The notes below the pieces were generated by a model. The model was not told the origin of the DNA and ran no database searches. It worked only from the letters and a program-made list of their open reading frames with translations. Shown here one piece after another: positions 12,043 to 19,816 of a stretch of DNA of 57,171 bases (the first letter of the stretch is position 1; each line of letters starts with the position of its first letter). Location of the stretch: NCBI GenBank assembly GCA_030550395.1, contig JAUQPL010000013.1, positions 1 through 57,171 of the forward strand, written 5' to 3'. The DNA comes from Bacteroidota bacterium. GTDB taxonomy: Bacteria > Bacteroidota > Ignavibacteria > Kapaibacteriales > HRBIN21. Position numbers and translations under genes: made by a program.

Positions 12043-13176
12043 ATGGGACGCCGCTTGACAGCCTCGGTGGATTGGCTCTTGTTGCTAACAGTCGTAGGGC
12101 TACTGCTCTTCAGTATTGCCCTAGTCTATAGCGCCAGCGCTCCGGTAGCCGCATCCAAATTCGGCTCTATCCACTATTTCTTCTGGCGCCAAGCCCTGCG
12201 CGTAGGATTGAGCATTGCTATGGTGCTCTTCGTCATGCATGTGGACTACCGTCTCTGGCAGCGCCTGGCAGGAGCTTTGCTCTGGATTGGGATTGCCCTG
12301 CTCTTCCTCACGCTGGTGCTCTCAGAACCGGTCAAAGGTGCTGCCCGATGGCTCCAACTGGGACCCATCCGCTTCCAGCCATCGGAGTTTGTCAAATTCG
12401 TTGTACCGCTCTTCATTGCTGCGCGGTGCTCTCACATAGACTTCCCGTGGAGCCTATCTGACCCAGCTGTCCGGCGAACCTTGCTTCTACTGCTGCTCTG
12501 CTGTGGACTAATTGCTGCCCAACCCAACGCCTCTGCGGCCGGACTACTGGCAATGGTAACACTGTTAACCTTGGCAGCTGCTGGCATGCCCATTCGGAGC
12601 CTTTTGCTCCTTACAGCTGTCGGCTTCACTGTCTTCGTAATCTATGCTCTGATGGCTCCATACCGCCTCCACCGCATTCTTACCTTCTGGAGCTCATGGC
12701 AAGGGGAAATACCGTATCAGGTGCGCCAGTCCCTCATTGCTTTCGGACATGGAGGATTGTTCGGCGTCGGACCAGGACAGAGCATGCAGCGGGAGTTCTT
12801 CTTACCGGAAGCATACAGCGACTTCATCTTCGCCATCATCGGCGAGGAGTACGGGCTTTTGGGCACGACGCTGGTTGTGCTGAGCTTTTTGATCATCGTG
12901 TGGCGCGGTCTAAGGATTGCCCGTCGTGCCCCTGAGCCCTCAGGCAGTATCATCGCCTTCGGAATTACCTGTGCCATAGGGCTCTATGCCCTGGTTCACA
13001 TGGGGGTGACAACGGGCATTGTGCCTGTCACGGGTGTACCTCTTCCCTTCCTCGGCTACGGCGGAAGTTCCGTTTTCTTCTCTGCCGCCGCAACAGGTAT
13101 CTTGCTTAACATCGGACGACAGAGCAATCACATCCCTGCTCCAGTCCCGACCCCCGTGCATCGCTCTCCCTTATAG
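12043..13176 (+). CDS. FtsW/RodA-family peptidoglycan polymerase
   Basis: The 377-residue polytopic membrane protein has the SEDS family hallmarks: LVYSASAPVA near the N terminus, GAARWLQLGPIRFQPSEFVK in the first third, IGEEYGLLGT in the second half, and PLPFLGYGGSS near the end. SEDS proteins polymerise glycan strands from lipid II at the septum (FtsW) or side wall (RodA). The ATG directly follows the ligA stop, so translation is probably coupled. The context does not decide between FtsW and RodA because no mra/mur genes adjoin it. The ending resembles FtsW slightly more. Confidence 0.9.
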   Translation: MGRRLTASVDWLLLLTVVGLLLFSIALVYSASAPVAASKFGSIHYFFWRQALRVGLSIAMVLFVMHVDYRLWQRLAGALLWIGIALLFLTLVLSEPVKGAARWLQLGPIRFQPSEFVKFVVPLFIAARCSHIDFPWSLSDPAVRRTLLLLLLCCGLIAAQPNASAAGLLAMVTLLTLAAAGMPIRSLLLLTAVGFTVFVIYALMAPYRLHRILTFWSSWQGEIPYQVRQSLIAFGHGGLFGVGPGQSMQREFFLPEAYSDFIFAIIGEEYGLLGTTLVVLSFLIIVWRGLRIARRAPEPSGSIIAFGITCAIGLYALVHMGVTTGIVPVTGVPLPFLGYGGSSVFFSAAATGILLNIGRQSNHIPAPVPTPVHRSPL

Positions 13177-13205
13177 CTCTCATAGCCCACACACGTTATA
13201 GCCCA

Positions 13206-13640
13206 ATGCGAAAGAGCATGCTCAAGGAAAGCGTTGCCGTGCTTATCCGCTCTCCAAGCCAGCCGGAGAAAGTCCTCTTGGTCCGCCGACCAGACACAGA
13301 CCCCGAGCTTCCCGGCCTTTGGGGGCTACCTGCTGCCAGCCTCCAGCCGGGAGAAGGGGACCTGGATGCTCTTGAACGGCTTGCGCACTCTAAACTGGGC
13401 ATAACTCTCCACTCAATCCGCCTCTGTTGCGAAGGTGAACAGCAGCGCCCGCAGTACCGACTGCGGATGCGACTCTATGAAGCCCTTCCCAATGGAGAGC
13501 CAGTGCTTCCGTCCCCGTCTTCACTTGCCGGGATAACTCTCTACGAAGCATGGCGCTGGGGAGAGCTTTCTGAACTCCGCGCCAGCGCATCAGCAGGTTC
13601 GTTGTGCTCTTTCTTAGCTCTTCAGTGGCATGCCGCCTAA
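13206..13640 (+). CDS. Nudix-fold protein with degenerate catalytic box
   Basis: The 144-residue protein opens with the Nudix beta-strand pattern (ESVAVLIRSP, VLLVRRPDTD, LPGLWGLPAASL). The diagnostic box GX5EX7REUXEEXGU is eroded. The position of REVxEETG reads RLAHSKLG, so the metal-binding glutamates are replaced. The fold is probably kept but pyrophosphatase activity is doubtful. A binding or regulatory role, or the Nudix-like substrate domain seen in MutY, are alternatives. An ATG at 13218 is another possible start. The stop overlaps the thiI start by 11 bases. Confidence 0.7.
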   Translation: MRKSMLKESVAVLIRSPSQPEKVLLVRRPDTDPELPGLWGLPAASLQPGEGDLDALERLAHSKLGITLHSIRLCCEGEQQRPQYRLRMRLYEALPNGEPVLPSPSSLAGITLYEAWRWGELSELRASASAGSLCSFLALQWHAA

Positions 13641-14910
13641 AGTGCAAACCGTACTGCTGGTCAATCTCTTCCACGAGATCGCGCTCAAAAGAAACAATCG
13701 GCGACGGTTCTTGCAGACAGCGCTGCAAAACATCCGTCGCAGTCTCAGCGACATGTCTGCTCGCTGCTTTTATGTCCCGCCAATGTCCGTCCGCATCCAC
13801 GCTCCTGCCGAACAACTTCCGACACTCCAGCAACGACTGCTGCAGGTTATCGGCATTGAATACATCAGCCCTGCGATATGGACAAAATCGTGGGAAGGGC
13901 TGCAAGCTGCAACCGATCTCCTCCTGGAGCAGCTTCCTCCGTTTTCCTCCTTCGCTGTTCGCTGTAAGCGGACGGAGAAGCGCTTTCCGATGTCCTCTGC
14001 CGACATTGAGCGTCGCTTAGGAGCATATATTCGAGAGCGCACAGGGGCGAGCGTAAACCTCCGCGCACCGGAACGCACGTTTTGGATTCGGCTCTTGCCA
14101 GACGGGTTCTACCTGGCTGCTGAACGCTTGACTGCCCCCGGTGGGCTTCCTGTTGGTATCAGCGGACGAGTACTGGCCCTACTCTCGGGTGGCATAGACT
14201 CTCCCGTGGCAGCCTGGCGCATGATGCTGCGTGGATGCCACGTGGATTTCCTCCACTTCCACAGCTTTCCCTTGGTCTCAACCCGCTCGCAGGAGAAAGC
14301 CCAAGCGCTGGTGCAGCTTTTGACGCGCTACCAATACCACTCCCGCTTATTCTTCGTCCCTTTAGCAGAATTCCAACAGCACGTTGTCGTGCGTGCTCCC
14401 GCCGCATACCGTGTGGTACTGTACCGACGCTTCATGTATCGCTTGGCTGAATGGGTAGCTCAACAGTACGGAGCCAAAGCTTTGGTCTCCGGCGACAGCC
14501 TGGGGCAGGTCAGTTCGCAAACGCTGGATAACCTTGCTACTACGAGCGCTGTGACAACCCTTCCCATCCTGCGTCCCCTCATCGGGATGTCCAAACAGGA
14601 AATTATTGCTCAGGCACGGTTACTGGGAACTTACGATATTTCCGTCCAACCCGACGAAGACTGTTGCAGTCTTTTCGTGGCTCGTCACTCTGCTACCCGC
14701 TCCGATCGCCAGACAGTGGAAGCTCTGGAAGCACAATTGCCCATGGAATCCCTTCTCCACCGTGCCCTAGAGCAGCTTAAGCTTGCGGAGTACCGTTTTC
14801 CATCTCCAGCCCCTACTCCGTCCTCCCAAACTGCTGCGCCATGGGGTGCCGGAGCCAGTCCCGAAACCACCACGCCGCATGATCCCGAGCCGAGAGAATC
14901 GGTTTCCTGA
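13630..14910 (+). CDS. thiI: tRNA 4-thiouridine synthase ThiI
   Basis: The 426-residue protein has an N-terminal ferredoxin-like/THUMP region and a PP-loop ATP pyrophosphatase motif SGGIDSPVA at about residue 186. The characteristic EDCCSLFVARH follows near residue 347. ThiI activates U8 of tRNA by adenylation and transfers sulfur from a persulfide carrier. No C-terminal rhodanese domain is present, so sulfur delivery differs from that in E. coli. The last roughly 35 residues are Pro/Ser/Thr-rich and lie over the 3' end of the convergent rfbC gene, so they are probably an unstructured extension. It is preceded by the Nudix-like gene with an 11-base overlap. Confidence 0.92.
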   Translation: MPPKVQTVLLVNLFHEIALKRNNRRRFLQTALQNIRRSLSDMSARCFYVPPMSVRIHAPAEQLPTLQQRLLQVIGIEYISPAIWTKSWEGLQAATDLLLEQLPPFSSFAVRCKRTEKRFPMSSADIERRLGAYIRERTGASVNLRAPERTFWIRLLPDGFYLAAERLTAPGGLPVGISGRVLALLSGGIDSPVAAWRMMLRGCHVDFLHFHSFPLVSTRSQEKAQALVQLLTRYQYHSRLFFVPLAEFQQHVVVRAPAAYRVVLYRRFMYRLAEWVAQQYGAKALVSGDSLGQVSSQTLDNLATTSAVTTLPILRPLIGMSKQEIIAQARLLGTYDISVQPDEDCCSLFVARHSATRSDRQTVEALEAQLPMESLLHRALEQLKLAEYRFPSPAPTPSSQTAAPWGAGASPETTTPHDPEPRESVS

Positions 14911-15391
14911 TGGGCCATGGGATCTGCAACTCGGGGTCATCCCACCGCACAGCAACCTCACCGTCTGGATGATACGGTGCCGTACACAAGTATTGCACTT
15001 CCACCGCATGGGTCAGGGCACAGAAGCCATTGGCAAAACCCGGAGGAATCCACAGCAAGAGTGGCTCACGGGCAGAGAGCTCCACGGAGAAGTGCTTCCC
15101 ACAACTGGGTGACCATGGACGGACGTCCACCTCAACGACAAAGGCGCGCCCACGCGTGACCCGTAACAGCTTCCCCATCGGTGGAGTATGCTGGAAGTGG
15201 AGCCCCCGAATAACCCCGCGCCGCGAACGTGAGTGATTCTCTTGCACGAATGGTCCGCCGATCCCCCAGCGTTGTAGTTCCTCCAGGCGAAATATCTCTG
15301 CAAACCACCCCCGCTCATCGCGGTAGCGCCGATAACGGAAGAGCTTCACAGCGCTATCAGCAAACACTGCCTGCACAAGCTCCCACATCAC
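14813..15391 (-). CDS. rfbC: dTDP-4-dehydrorhamnose 3,5-epimerase
   Basis: The 192-residue RmlC cupin epimerises dTDP-4-keto-6-deoxyglucose on the way to dTDP-rhamnose for surface polysaccharide. Visible hallmarks are FVQENHSRSRRGVIRGLHFQ, with the catalytic histidine in RGLHFQ, then VVEVDVRPWSPSCGKH and LLWIPPGFANGFCAL. No other rhamnose genes are nearby, so it is a single-gene unit. A TATTTTTG box lies about 23 bases upstream. Its last 98 bases overlap the thiI reading frame in the opposite direction. Typical family members end near the same point, so both frames may be genuine. Confidence 0.95.
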   Translation of the reverse strand: MMWELVQAVFADSAVKLFRYRRYRDERGWFAEIFRLEELQRWGIGGPFVQENHSRSRRGVIRGLHFQHTPPMGKLLRVTRGRAFVVEVDVRPWSPSCGKHFSVELSAREPLLLWIPPGFANGFCALTHAVEVQYLCTAPYHPDGEVAVRWDDPELQIPWPIRKPILSARDHAAWWFRDWLRHPMAQQFGRTE

Positions 15392-15413
15392 AACAACCCT
15401 GCCACACCAGGAA

Positions 15414-15421
15414 CAAAAATA
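15414..15421 (-). promoter_or_regulatory. Putative -7 box for rfbC
   Basis: The minus strand reads TATTTTTG, a full TAnnTTTG match, about 23 bases before the rfbC ATG. No clear -33 TTTG is seen at the expected distance. Confidence 0.45.
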
Positions 15422-15456
15422 GCAGGAATGCCCTCTGAGTCGTCTCTCTTCCTGTC

Positions 15457-16377
15457 ATGTCTGCCGCCGCATCGTCACCTCTTCTGGGCGTTCACATTAG
15501 CACAGCCGGTGGGCTTTTGAAGGCGGTCGAACGCGCTCATGCGCTCGGATGCACCGCCTTCCAACTATTTACCGCCAATGCCCGGCGATGGGACTTCAGC
15601 CCCATTACCGAAGACATCAGCGTAGCATTCCGCCAACTCCGCCAGGCACTGGGAATTCCCGTCGTCATCTCGCATGCCGCGTACTTGCTGAACCTTGCTT
15701 CATCTTATCGGGAGCTTCGTCGAAAAAGCCTCACAGCCTTAGAGGCAGAATCACATCGCTGCCATCAGTTGGGCATAGAGCTGCTGGTATTCCACCCGGG
15801 CAGTTGCCCAGCGGAGGAGCGCCATCAAGGACTCCGCCGCATTGCTGAAGCCGTCTCTACAGTCGCCCGCAACAGCGATAAAAGCCTCCTCTTTTGCGTA
15901 GAACTGACAGCCGGCCATGGAACAACCGTGGGGAGCTCCCTGGAGGAGATAGCCATAATCTTAGAGCGAAGCTCCTGCCCAGAGCGCCTTGGAGTCTGTG
16001 TGGACACCTGCCATGCTCTTGCTGCCGGGTACCGACTTGACACACCTGAAGGATATGCCGAGTTTTGGGAGCGCTTTGACCAATTGCTCGGCCTAGGATG
16101 CCTCCGTCTTCTTCACCTAAACGACAGTGCCTATCCCCCTGGTCACCGTCGGGATCGGCACGCCCACATTGGGCTTGGGCACTGCGGTCTTCCATGCTTT
16201 GCACGCCTCCTTCGCGATCCTCGCTGGACAGGGCTACCTTATATCCTGGAAACCCCGAAAGGGAAAGATGACTCCGCTGACAAGATCAACCTCTCCGTCG
16301 TCCGGCAGCTATCCTCCGGGAAGGAGCTTCCCCGCACGGAACTGCTTGCGCTCTGGCATCGACATGGCACGCTTTGA
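15457..16377 (+). CDS. nfo: Endonuclease IV (AP endonuclease)
   Basis: The 306-residue TIM-barrel zinc enzyme cleaves DNA 5' of abasic sites in base-excision repair. It shows LLGVHISTAGGL at the start, ELLVFHPGS (zinc histidine) near residue 113, CVELTAGHGTTVGSS in place of the usual E-x-x-AGQG motif, GVCVDTCHALAAGY, HLNDSAYPPGHRRDRHAHIG and the closing ILETPKGKDD. All zinc-ligand motifs appear intact and the length is close to family size. The following membrane-protein gene starts within its last codons. Confidence 0.95.
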   Translation: MSAAASSPLLGVHISTAGGLLKAVERAHALGCTAFQLFTANARRWDFSPITEDISVAFRQLRQALGIPVVISHAAYLLNLASSYRELRRKSLTALEAESHRCHQLGIELLVFHPGSCPAEERHQGLRRIAEAVSTVARNSDKSLLFCVELTAGHGTTVGSSLEEIAIILERSSCPERLGVCVDTCHALAAGYRLDTPEGYAEFWERFDQLLGLGCLRLLHLNDSAYPPGHRRDRHAHIGLGHCGLPCFARLLRDPRWTGLPYILETPKGKDDSADKINLSVVRQLSSGKELPRTELLALWHRHGTL

Positions 16378-16990
16378 ACATCACCTGACCCTTTCTGCCG
16401 CCCTCGGGGTAGGCTGCGGGATATTGGCCACCCACCAATTCCAGGCTCCCTGGCATGAGGCCGCGGCTGCAGCTCTGCTCTGTACAATCGGAGGTGTGGT
16501 TCCGGATATAGACCACCCACAGAGCCGATTTGCAGAGTTCGTCCTCAGTACGACCGCGCTCCTGACCGCCGTGCTGAGTCTGCGCCTTCTCCATCTGCCC
16601 TTGCAAAAGAGCGGTACCATCCTCTTCCTCATCGCCCTTTTCTGGGGAGCCCGCTGGGGGCTCCGGCTGCTCCTCCGCTCGGTAACGGTTCACCGTGGGA
16701 TGATCCATAGTCTGCCTGCCTGCGCCATCTGGGCAGCATTACTGTTCCTGGCTTTTGCCGATATCCCGACGCGAACTCGAGCACTCTTTGCCGGCGCCGC
16801 TGCCGTAGGGTTCCTCAGCCATTTGGTTTTGGATGAGCTTTTCTCCTTCGTTGACGCTTCCGGCCTCCGGCTTGCCCCGAAACATTCTCTCGGGTCTGCA
16901 CTCAAGCTCCGCTCAGACTCCCGACGAGCAACGTTGAGTGCTTACGGACTCCTGCTGCTTCTGCTCTGGCTCTGCTGGAAAAGCCTATAG
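16364..16990 (+). CDS. YdjM-like membrane-bound metal-dependent hydrolase
   Basis: The 208-residue protein has a start overlapping the nfo stop by 14 bases. It carries the PF04307-type pattern: HHLTLSAALGVG, GGVVPDIDHPQSR, VTVHRGMIHSL and FLSHLVLDELFS, which supply histidines and aspartates at the membrane surface between four to five hydrophobic segments. In E. coli the relative YdjM belongs to the SOS regulon, and the coupling to a repair nuclease here is compatible with that. The substrate is unknown. The open frame extends upstream within nfo, but ATG 16364 begins the conserved region. Confidence 0.8.
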   Translation: MARFEHHLTLSAALGVGCGILATHQFQAPWHEAAAAALLCTIGGVVPDIDHPQSRFAEFVLSTTALLTAVLSLRLLHLPLQKSGTILFLIALFWGARWGLRLLLRSVTVHRGMIHSLPACAIWAALLFLAFADIPTRTRALFAGAAAVGFLSHLVLDELFSFVDASGLRLAPKHSLGSALKLRSDSRRATLSAYGLLLLLLWLCWKSL

Positions 16991-17008
16991 CATTTGCCCC
17001 CTTGCTTG

Positions 17009-17081
17009 AGCCAACGGGGGGATTCGAACCCCCGACCTGCTCATTACGAGTGAGCTGCTCTACCAGCTGAGCTACGTTGGC
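17009..17081 (-). tRNA. tRNA-Thr (anticodon CGT)
   Basis: On the minus strand the acceptor arms GCCAACG and CGTTGGC pair fully. The D arm is GCTC/GAGC, and the anticodon stem GCTCA/TGAGC encloses the loop CTCGTAA, giving anticodon CGT. The T arm is GGGGG/CCCCC around TTCGAAT. The discriminator base is T and the 3' CCA is not encoded. It reads ACG codons. Confidence 0.96.
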
Positions 17082-17129
17082 AGTGGACGGACACAATTTT
17101 AAAAAGTTTGTCCCAAACGGCTGGCGGAA

Positions 17130-18275
17130 TCAGCCCAACCAATCTCCTACCAAAGTCGCCACATGTGCCCCTATCCGAGGGGCTAATGCTAATCCCATGC
17201 CATTACAGCCGAAGCCAATCACCAGGCGCTCCTCCACTGACTCTACTCGTGGGAGTCGGTCCGGACGCATTCCCATAATCCCGCACCACCGCTGTTCTAT
17301 CGGCACCCTCTGTCCTGGGAGCAACAGAGTCTGCAGCACCTCTTCCAGATGGCGCTGTAGCTCAGCATTAAGCGCAAAGTCACGCGTCTCTTCCTCCTGC
17401 AATGCCCGGTGTCGCCCTCCCCCCAGAAGGAGACGGGCCCCCACCCAACGGAAGTAATAGTAGCCCGCATGGAAGTGATACGTTCCCTCCGGAAATGGAC
17501 GCTGGGAGAGGGGAGCTGTCAGCAAAACTTGTGCTCGCGCAGGACGGATATCCACGTTCTGAACCAAATCCGGAATCCATGCGTTGGTGCAAACAGCCAC
17601 AACGTGCGCGCGCACCGTCAATCTCCGCATCCCCACCCCTTCCCAGCACGTCACCGAAACCCCAGTTGATGTAGGCTCCACCGCTTCAACCAAGGTCCCA
17701 CTCCAGAATAGAGCCCCCGCCCGGAGTACGTGCTGCTGGAGCGAGAGGATCCCCTTTCCCGTGTTGAAAGCCCCGTCATACGGATTGACAATCACACTCT
17801 TCAAGTCCGGCACCTTTAGCCCCCATTGGCGAATGAGTTCAGGCCTATCCTGAAAGACCTCCTTAGCAAAGACCTCCCGTAGCAATTCATTCCACCGATC
17901 AACCGCCGCACGGACATGCTCATCACCGGCAAAGATCCACTCATACCCGCCGACCGGCTCATATCCCAAGGCAGTGTCCCCAAACTCCTGACGCCACTGC
18001 TGGATCCCCAGCCATCGCTCCACCATGAGGGCAGCAACCCGCTCATCGCCAACCTGCTGGGCATGCACGAGCGATTCCCCAACAGTGCCAATGGTTGCAA
18101 AACCAGCATTCCGAGTACTGGCTCCCAAGGGCAACGTTGCCCGTTCAATCAGCAACACGCGCCGATTGGGATAGCGGCGACAACACTCCAGCGCGCACCA
18201 CAGTCCCACGATACCCCCACCGACAATGACAATATCGGCCCGGAGGAGCTCCTGCTGTTCCCACAGGCTAATCAT
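17130..18275 (-). CDS. FAD-dependent amino-acid-oxidase-type oxidoreductase
   Basis: The 381-residue DAO-superfamily protein has the N-terminal dinucleotide fold ADIVIVGGGIVGLWCAL with a following acidic strand end (LLIER) and the family motif GASTRNAGFAT. A C-terminal flavin-contact region GFGCNGMGLALAP completes the fold. Such enzymes oxidise amino or secondary amine groups (glycine oxidase, D-amino-acid dehydrogenase and similar). The substrate cannot be told from sequence. The ATG follows the ruvB stop directly (TAAATG), so the two are co-transcribed although no functional link is evident. Confidence 0.85.
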   Translation of the reverse strand: MISLWEQQELLRADIVIVGGGIVGLWCALECCRRYPNRRVLLIERATLPLGASTRNAGFATIGTVGESLVHAQQVGDERVAALMVERWLGIQQWRQEFGDTALGYEPVGGYEWIFAGDEHVRAAVDRWNELLREVFAKEVFQDRPELIRQWGLKVPDLKSVIVNPYDGAFNTGKGILSLQQHVLRAGALFWSGTLVEAVEPTSTGVSVTCWEGVGMRRLTVRAHVVAVCTNAWIPDLVQNVDIRPARAQVLLTAPLSQRPFPEGTYHFHAGYYYFRWVGARLLLGGGRHRALQEEETRDFALNAELQRHLEEVLQTLLLPGQRVPIEQRWCGIMGMRPDRLPRVESVEERLVIGFGCNGMGLALAPRIGAHVATLVGDWLG

Positions 18276-19298
18276 TTACTCCAATAGCCGTGGTTGCACT
18301 CCGGAAAGATACTTCTTCAAATGCCGATAGGCAAGCTCCGTGGCTTCCCGACCACGCGGGGTCCGCCGGAGGAAACCCTGTTGAATGAGGAAAGGCTCAT
18401 ATACCTCCTCAATTGTGTCCGGCTCCTCCCCTACGGCTACAGCTAAGGTATTAAGCCCCACGGGCCCTCCACCGAACTTCTCTATCACCGTCAGCAGGAT
18501 GCGCTTATCCATCTCATCCAATCCAAACTCATCCACCTCCAACGCTTCCAAGGCTAAGCCAGCAATTTCTGCCGTAATAACACCATTGCCCTTCACCTGA
18601 GCAAAATCTCTCGTACGCCGCAGTAAGCGATTTGCTATCCGTGGCGTACCACGAGCACGCCGAGCAATCTCCCACGCACCTTCCTCTTCAATGGGAATCC
18701 TCAAAATCCGCGCCGAACGCCGAACAATAGCACAAAGCTCCTCCGGAGTGTAATAGTCCAAGCGGATAGCAATTCCAAATCGTGAGCGCAATGGGGCACT
18801 CAAAAGTCCCTGCCGAGTCGTGGCCCCCACCAACGTAAACCGGGGCAAGCGAAGCTGGACCGATCGCGCCGCAGGTCCGCTGTCAATAATGATATCCAGC
18901 CGGAAATCCTCCATCGCCGCATAGAGGTATTCCTCCACCGTTGCCGACAGACGGTGGATCTCATCAATGAGCACAACTGTCCCCTCCGGAATCGTCGTTA
19001 GCAGCCCCGCTAAATCCCCTGGACGCTCTAAAATCGGACCAGCAACGGAGCGGAACCCCACATTCATTTCCCGGGCAATAATGGAAGCAAGTGTCGTCTT
19101 CCCTAACCCTGGCGGCCCCGTTAGCAGAACGTGTTCCAATGCCTCCCCACGCTGCCGAGCAGCGGCCACGAACACTCGCAAATTCTCTACCACCGTCCGC
19201 TGCCCAATGAAATCTGAAAAACTCTGTGGGCGTAGCTGCACATCGTGCTCATCTTCCGGCAATCGCTCCGGCTGCAGTAGACGGCGTCGCTCTGGCAT
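18276..19298 (-). CDS. ruvB: Holliday junction branch-migration ATPase RuvB
   Basis: The roughly 340-residue AAA+ motor pumps DNA through the RuvA tetramer during recombination. It shows [12 protein letters not shown], Walker [24 protein letters not shown], the DEIHRL Walker B, the sensor region [15 protein letters not shown] and the C-terminal winged helix ([26 protein letters not shown]). The start at 19298 (PERRR) was chosen over 19355 because it gives normal length and because a TATTTTCG promoter-like box lies within the longer version. It heads a two-gene unit with the FAD oxidoreductase. Confidence 0.96.
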   Translation of the reverse strand: MPERRRLLQPERLPEDEHDVQLRPQSFSDFIGQRTVVENLRVFVAAARQRGEALEHVLLTGPPGLGKTTLASIIAREMNVGFRSVAGPILERPGDLAGLLTTIPEGTVVLIDEIHRLSATVEEYLYAAMEDFRLDIIIDSGPAARSVQLRLPRFTLVGATTRQGLLSAPLRSRFGIAIRLDYYTPEELCAIVRRSARILRIPIEEEGAWEIARRARGTPRIANRLLRRTRDFAQVKGNGVITAEIAGLALEALEVDEFGLDEMDKRILLTVIEKFGGGPVGLNTLAVAVGEEPDTIEEVYEPFLIQQGFLRRTPRGREATELAYRHLKKYLSGVQPRLLE

Positions 19299-19804
19299 GG
19301 GCTTGCTCAGGGGAAAGGAACCGCTGCGAAAATAGGACTTCTCCTGCCTCTGCACACACTACTCCTGACACCACAAGGAATACACACCCTATACCTCCCT
19401 TGCCAGCTTCAGACCCGCAGTGGAGGAACAAGGGGGATTCGGCAACGGTATAGAGAGTACGATGTGTTGAGGCACCAGTACAGGCTGCTCGACCTCTTGC
19501 GCGCGTGCGGGGGAAATGTTAGATTTACAGTACGGGTACAAGGTTTTCGCCCCCCTCCCTTTCCCGAAGGAACCTGAAGGAAAAGGAAGGCGGGCAGTAA
19601 GGAATAAAGGGTATGGTCACCCCACAAAGACCATGCTATGCTATCGGCAGCTCTAAACATCAGGGGGATGTCCGCTTTGGGTAGGTCACGTCCACGTCCA
19701 CCGCCTCTATCAGGCCTTTATCGGCTCAAGCGACAAGCACCTCTTTACCCGCCCAAGAGGTGGTCCCGTAGTTGATGAATTTAGGTGTATGTTCCACTTT
19801 GCAC
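19299..19804. other. Intergenic region between ruvB and secreted protein gene
   Basis: No open frame here has protein character. A TATTTTCG box on the minus strand (19327-19334) is a one-mismatch TAnnTTTG and a likely ruvB promoter. The rest carries short G/C runs (around 19430 and 19550) without clear repeats or hairpins. The promoter of the rightward secreted-protein gene must lie near its end but is not obvious. Confidence 0.5.
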
Positions 19805-19810
19805 AGGAGG
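19805..19810 (+). promoter_or_regulatory. Perfect Shine-Dalgarno deciding the start at 19817
   Basis: AGGAGG stands six bases before ATG 19817. It fixes the start of the secreted protein there, not at the upstream in-frame ATG at 19772, and the signal peptide begins at the same codon. Confidence 0.8.
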
Positions 19811-19816
19811 TTATCA

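Noticed and set aside
19409-19660. 83-codon minus-strand frame in the ruvB-secreted protein gap
   Set aside because: It has no protein family character, no ribosome site, and an arginine/serine-rich shadow composition.
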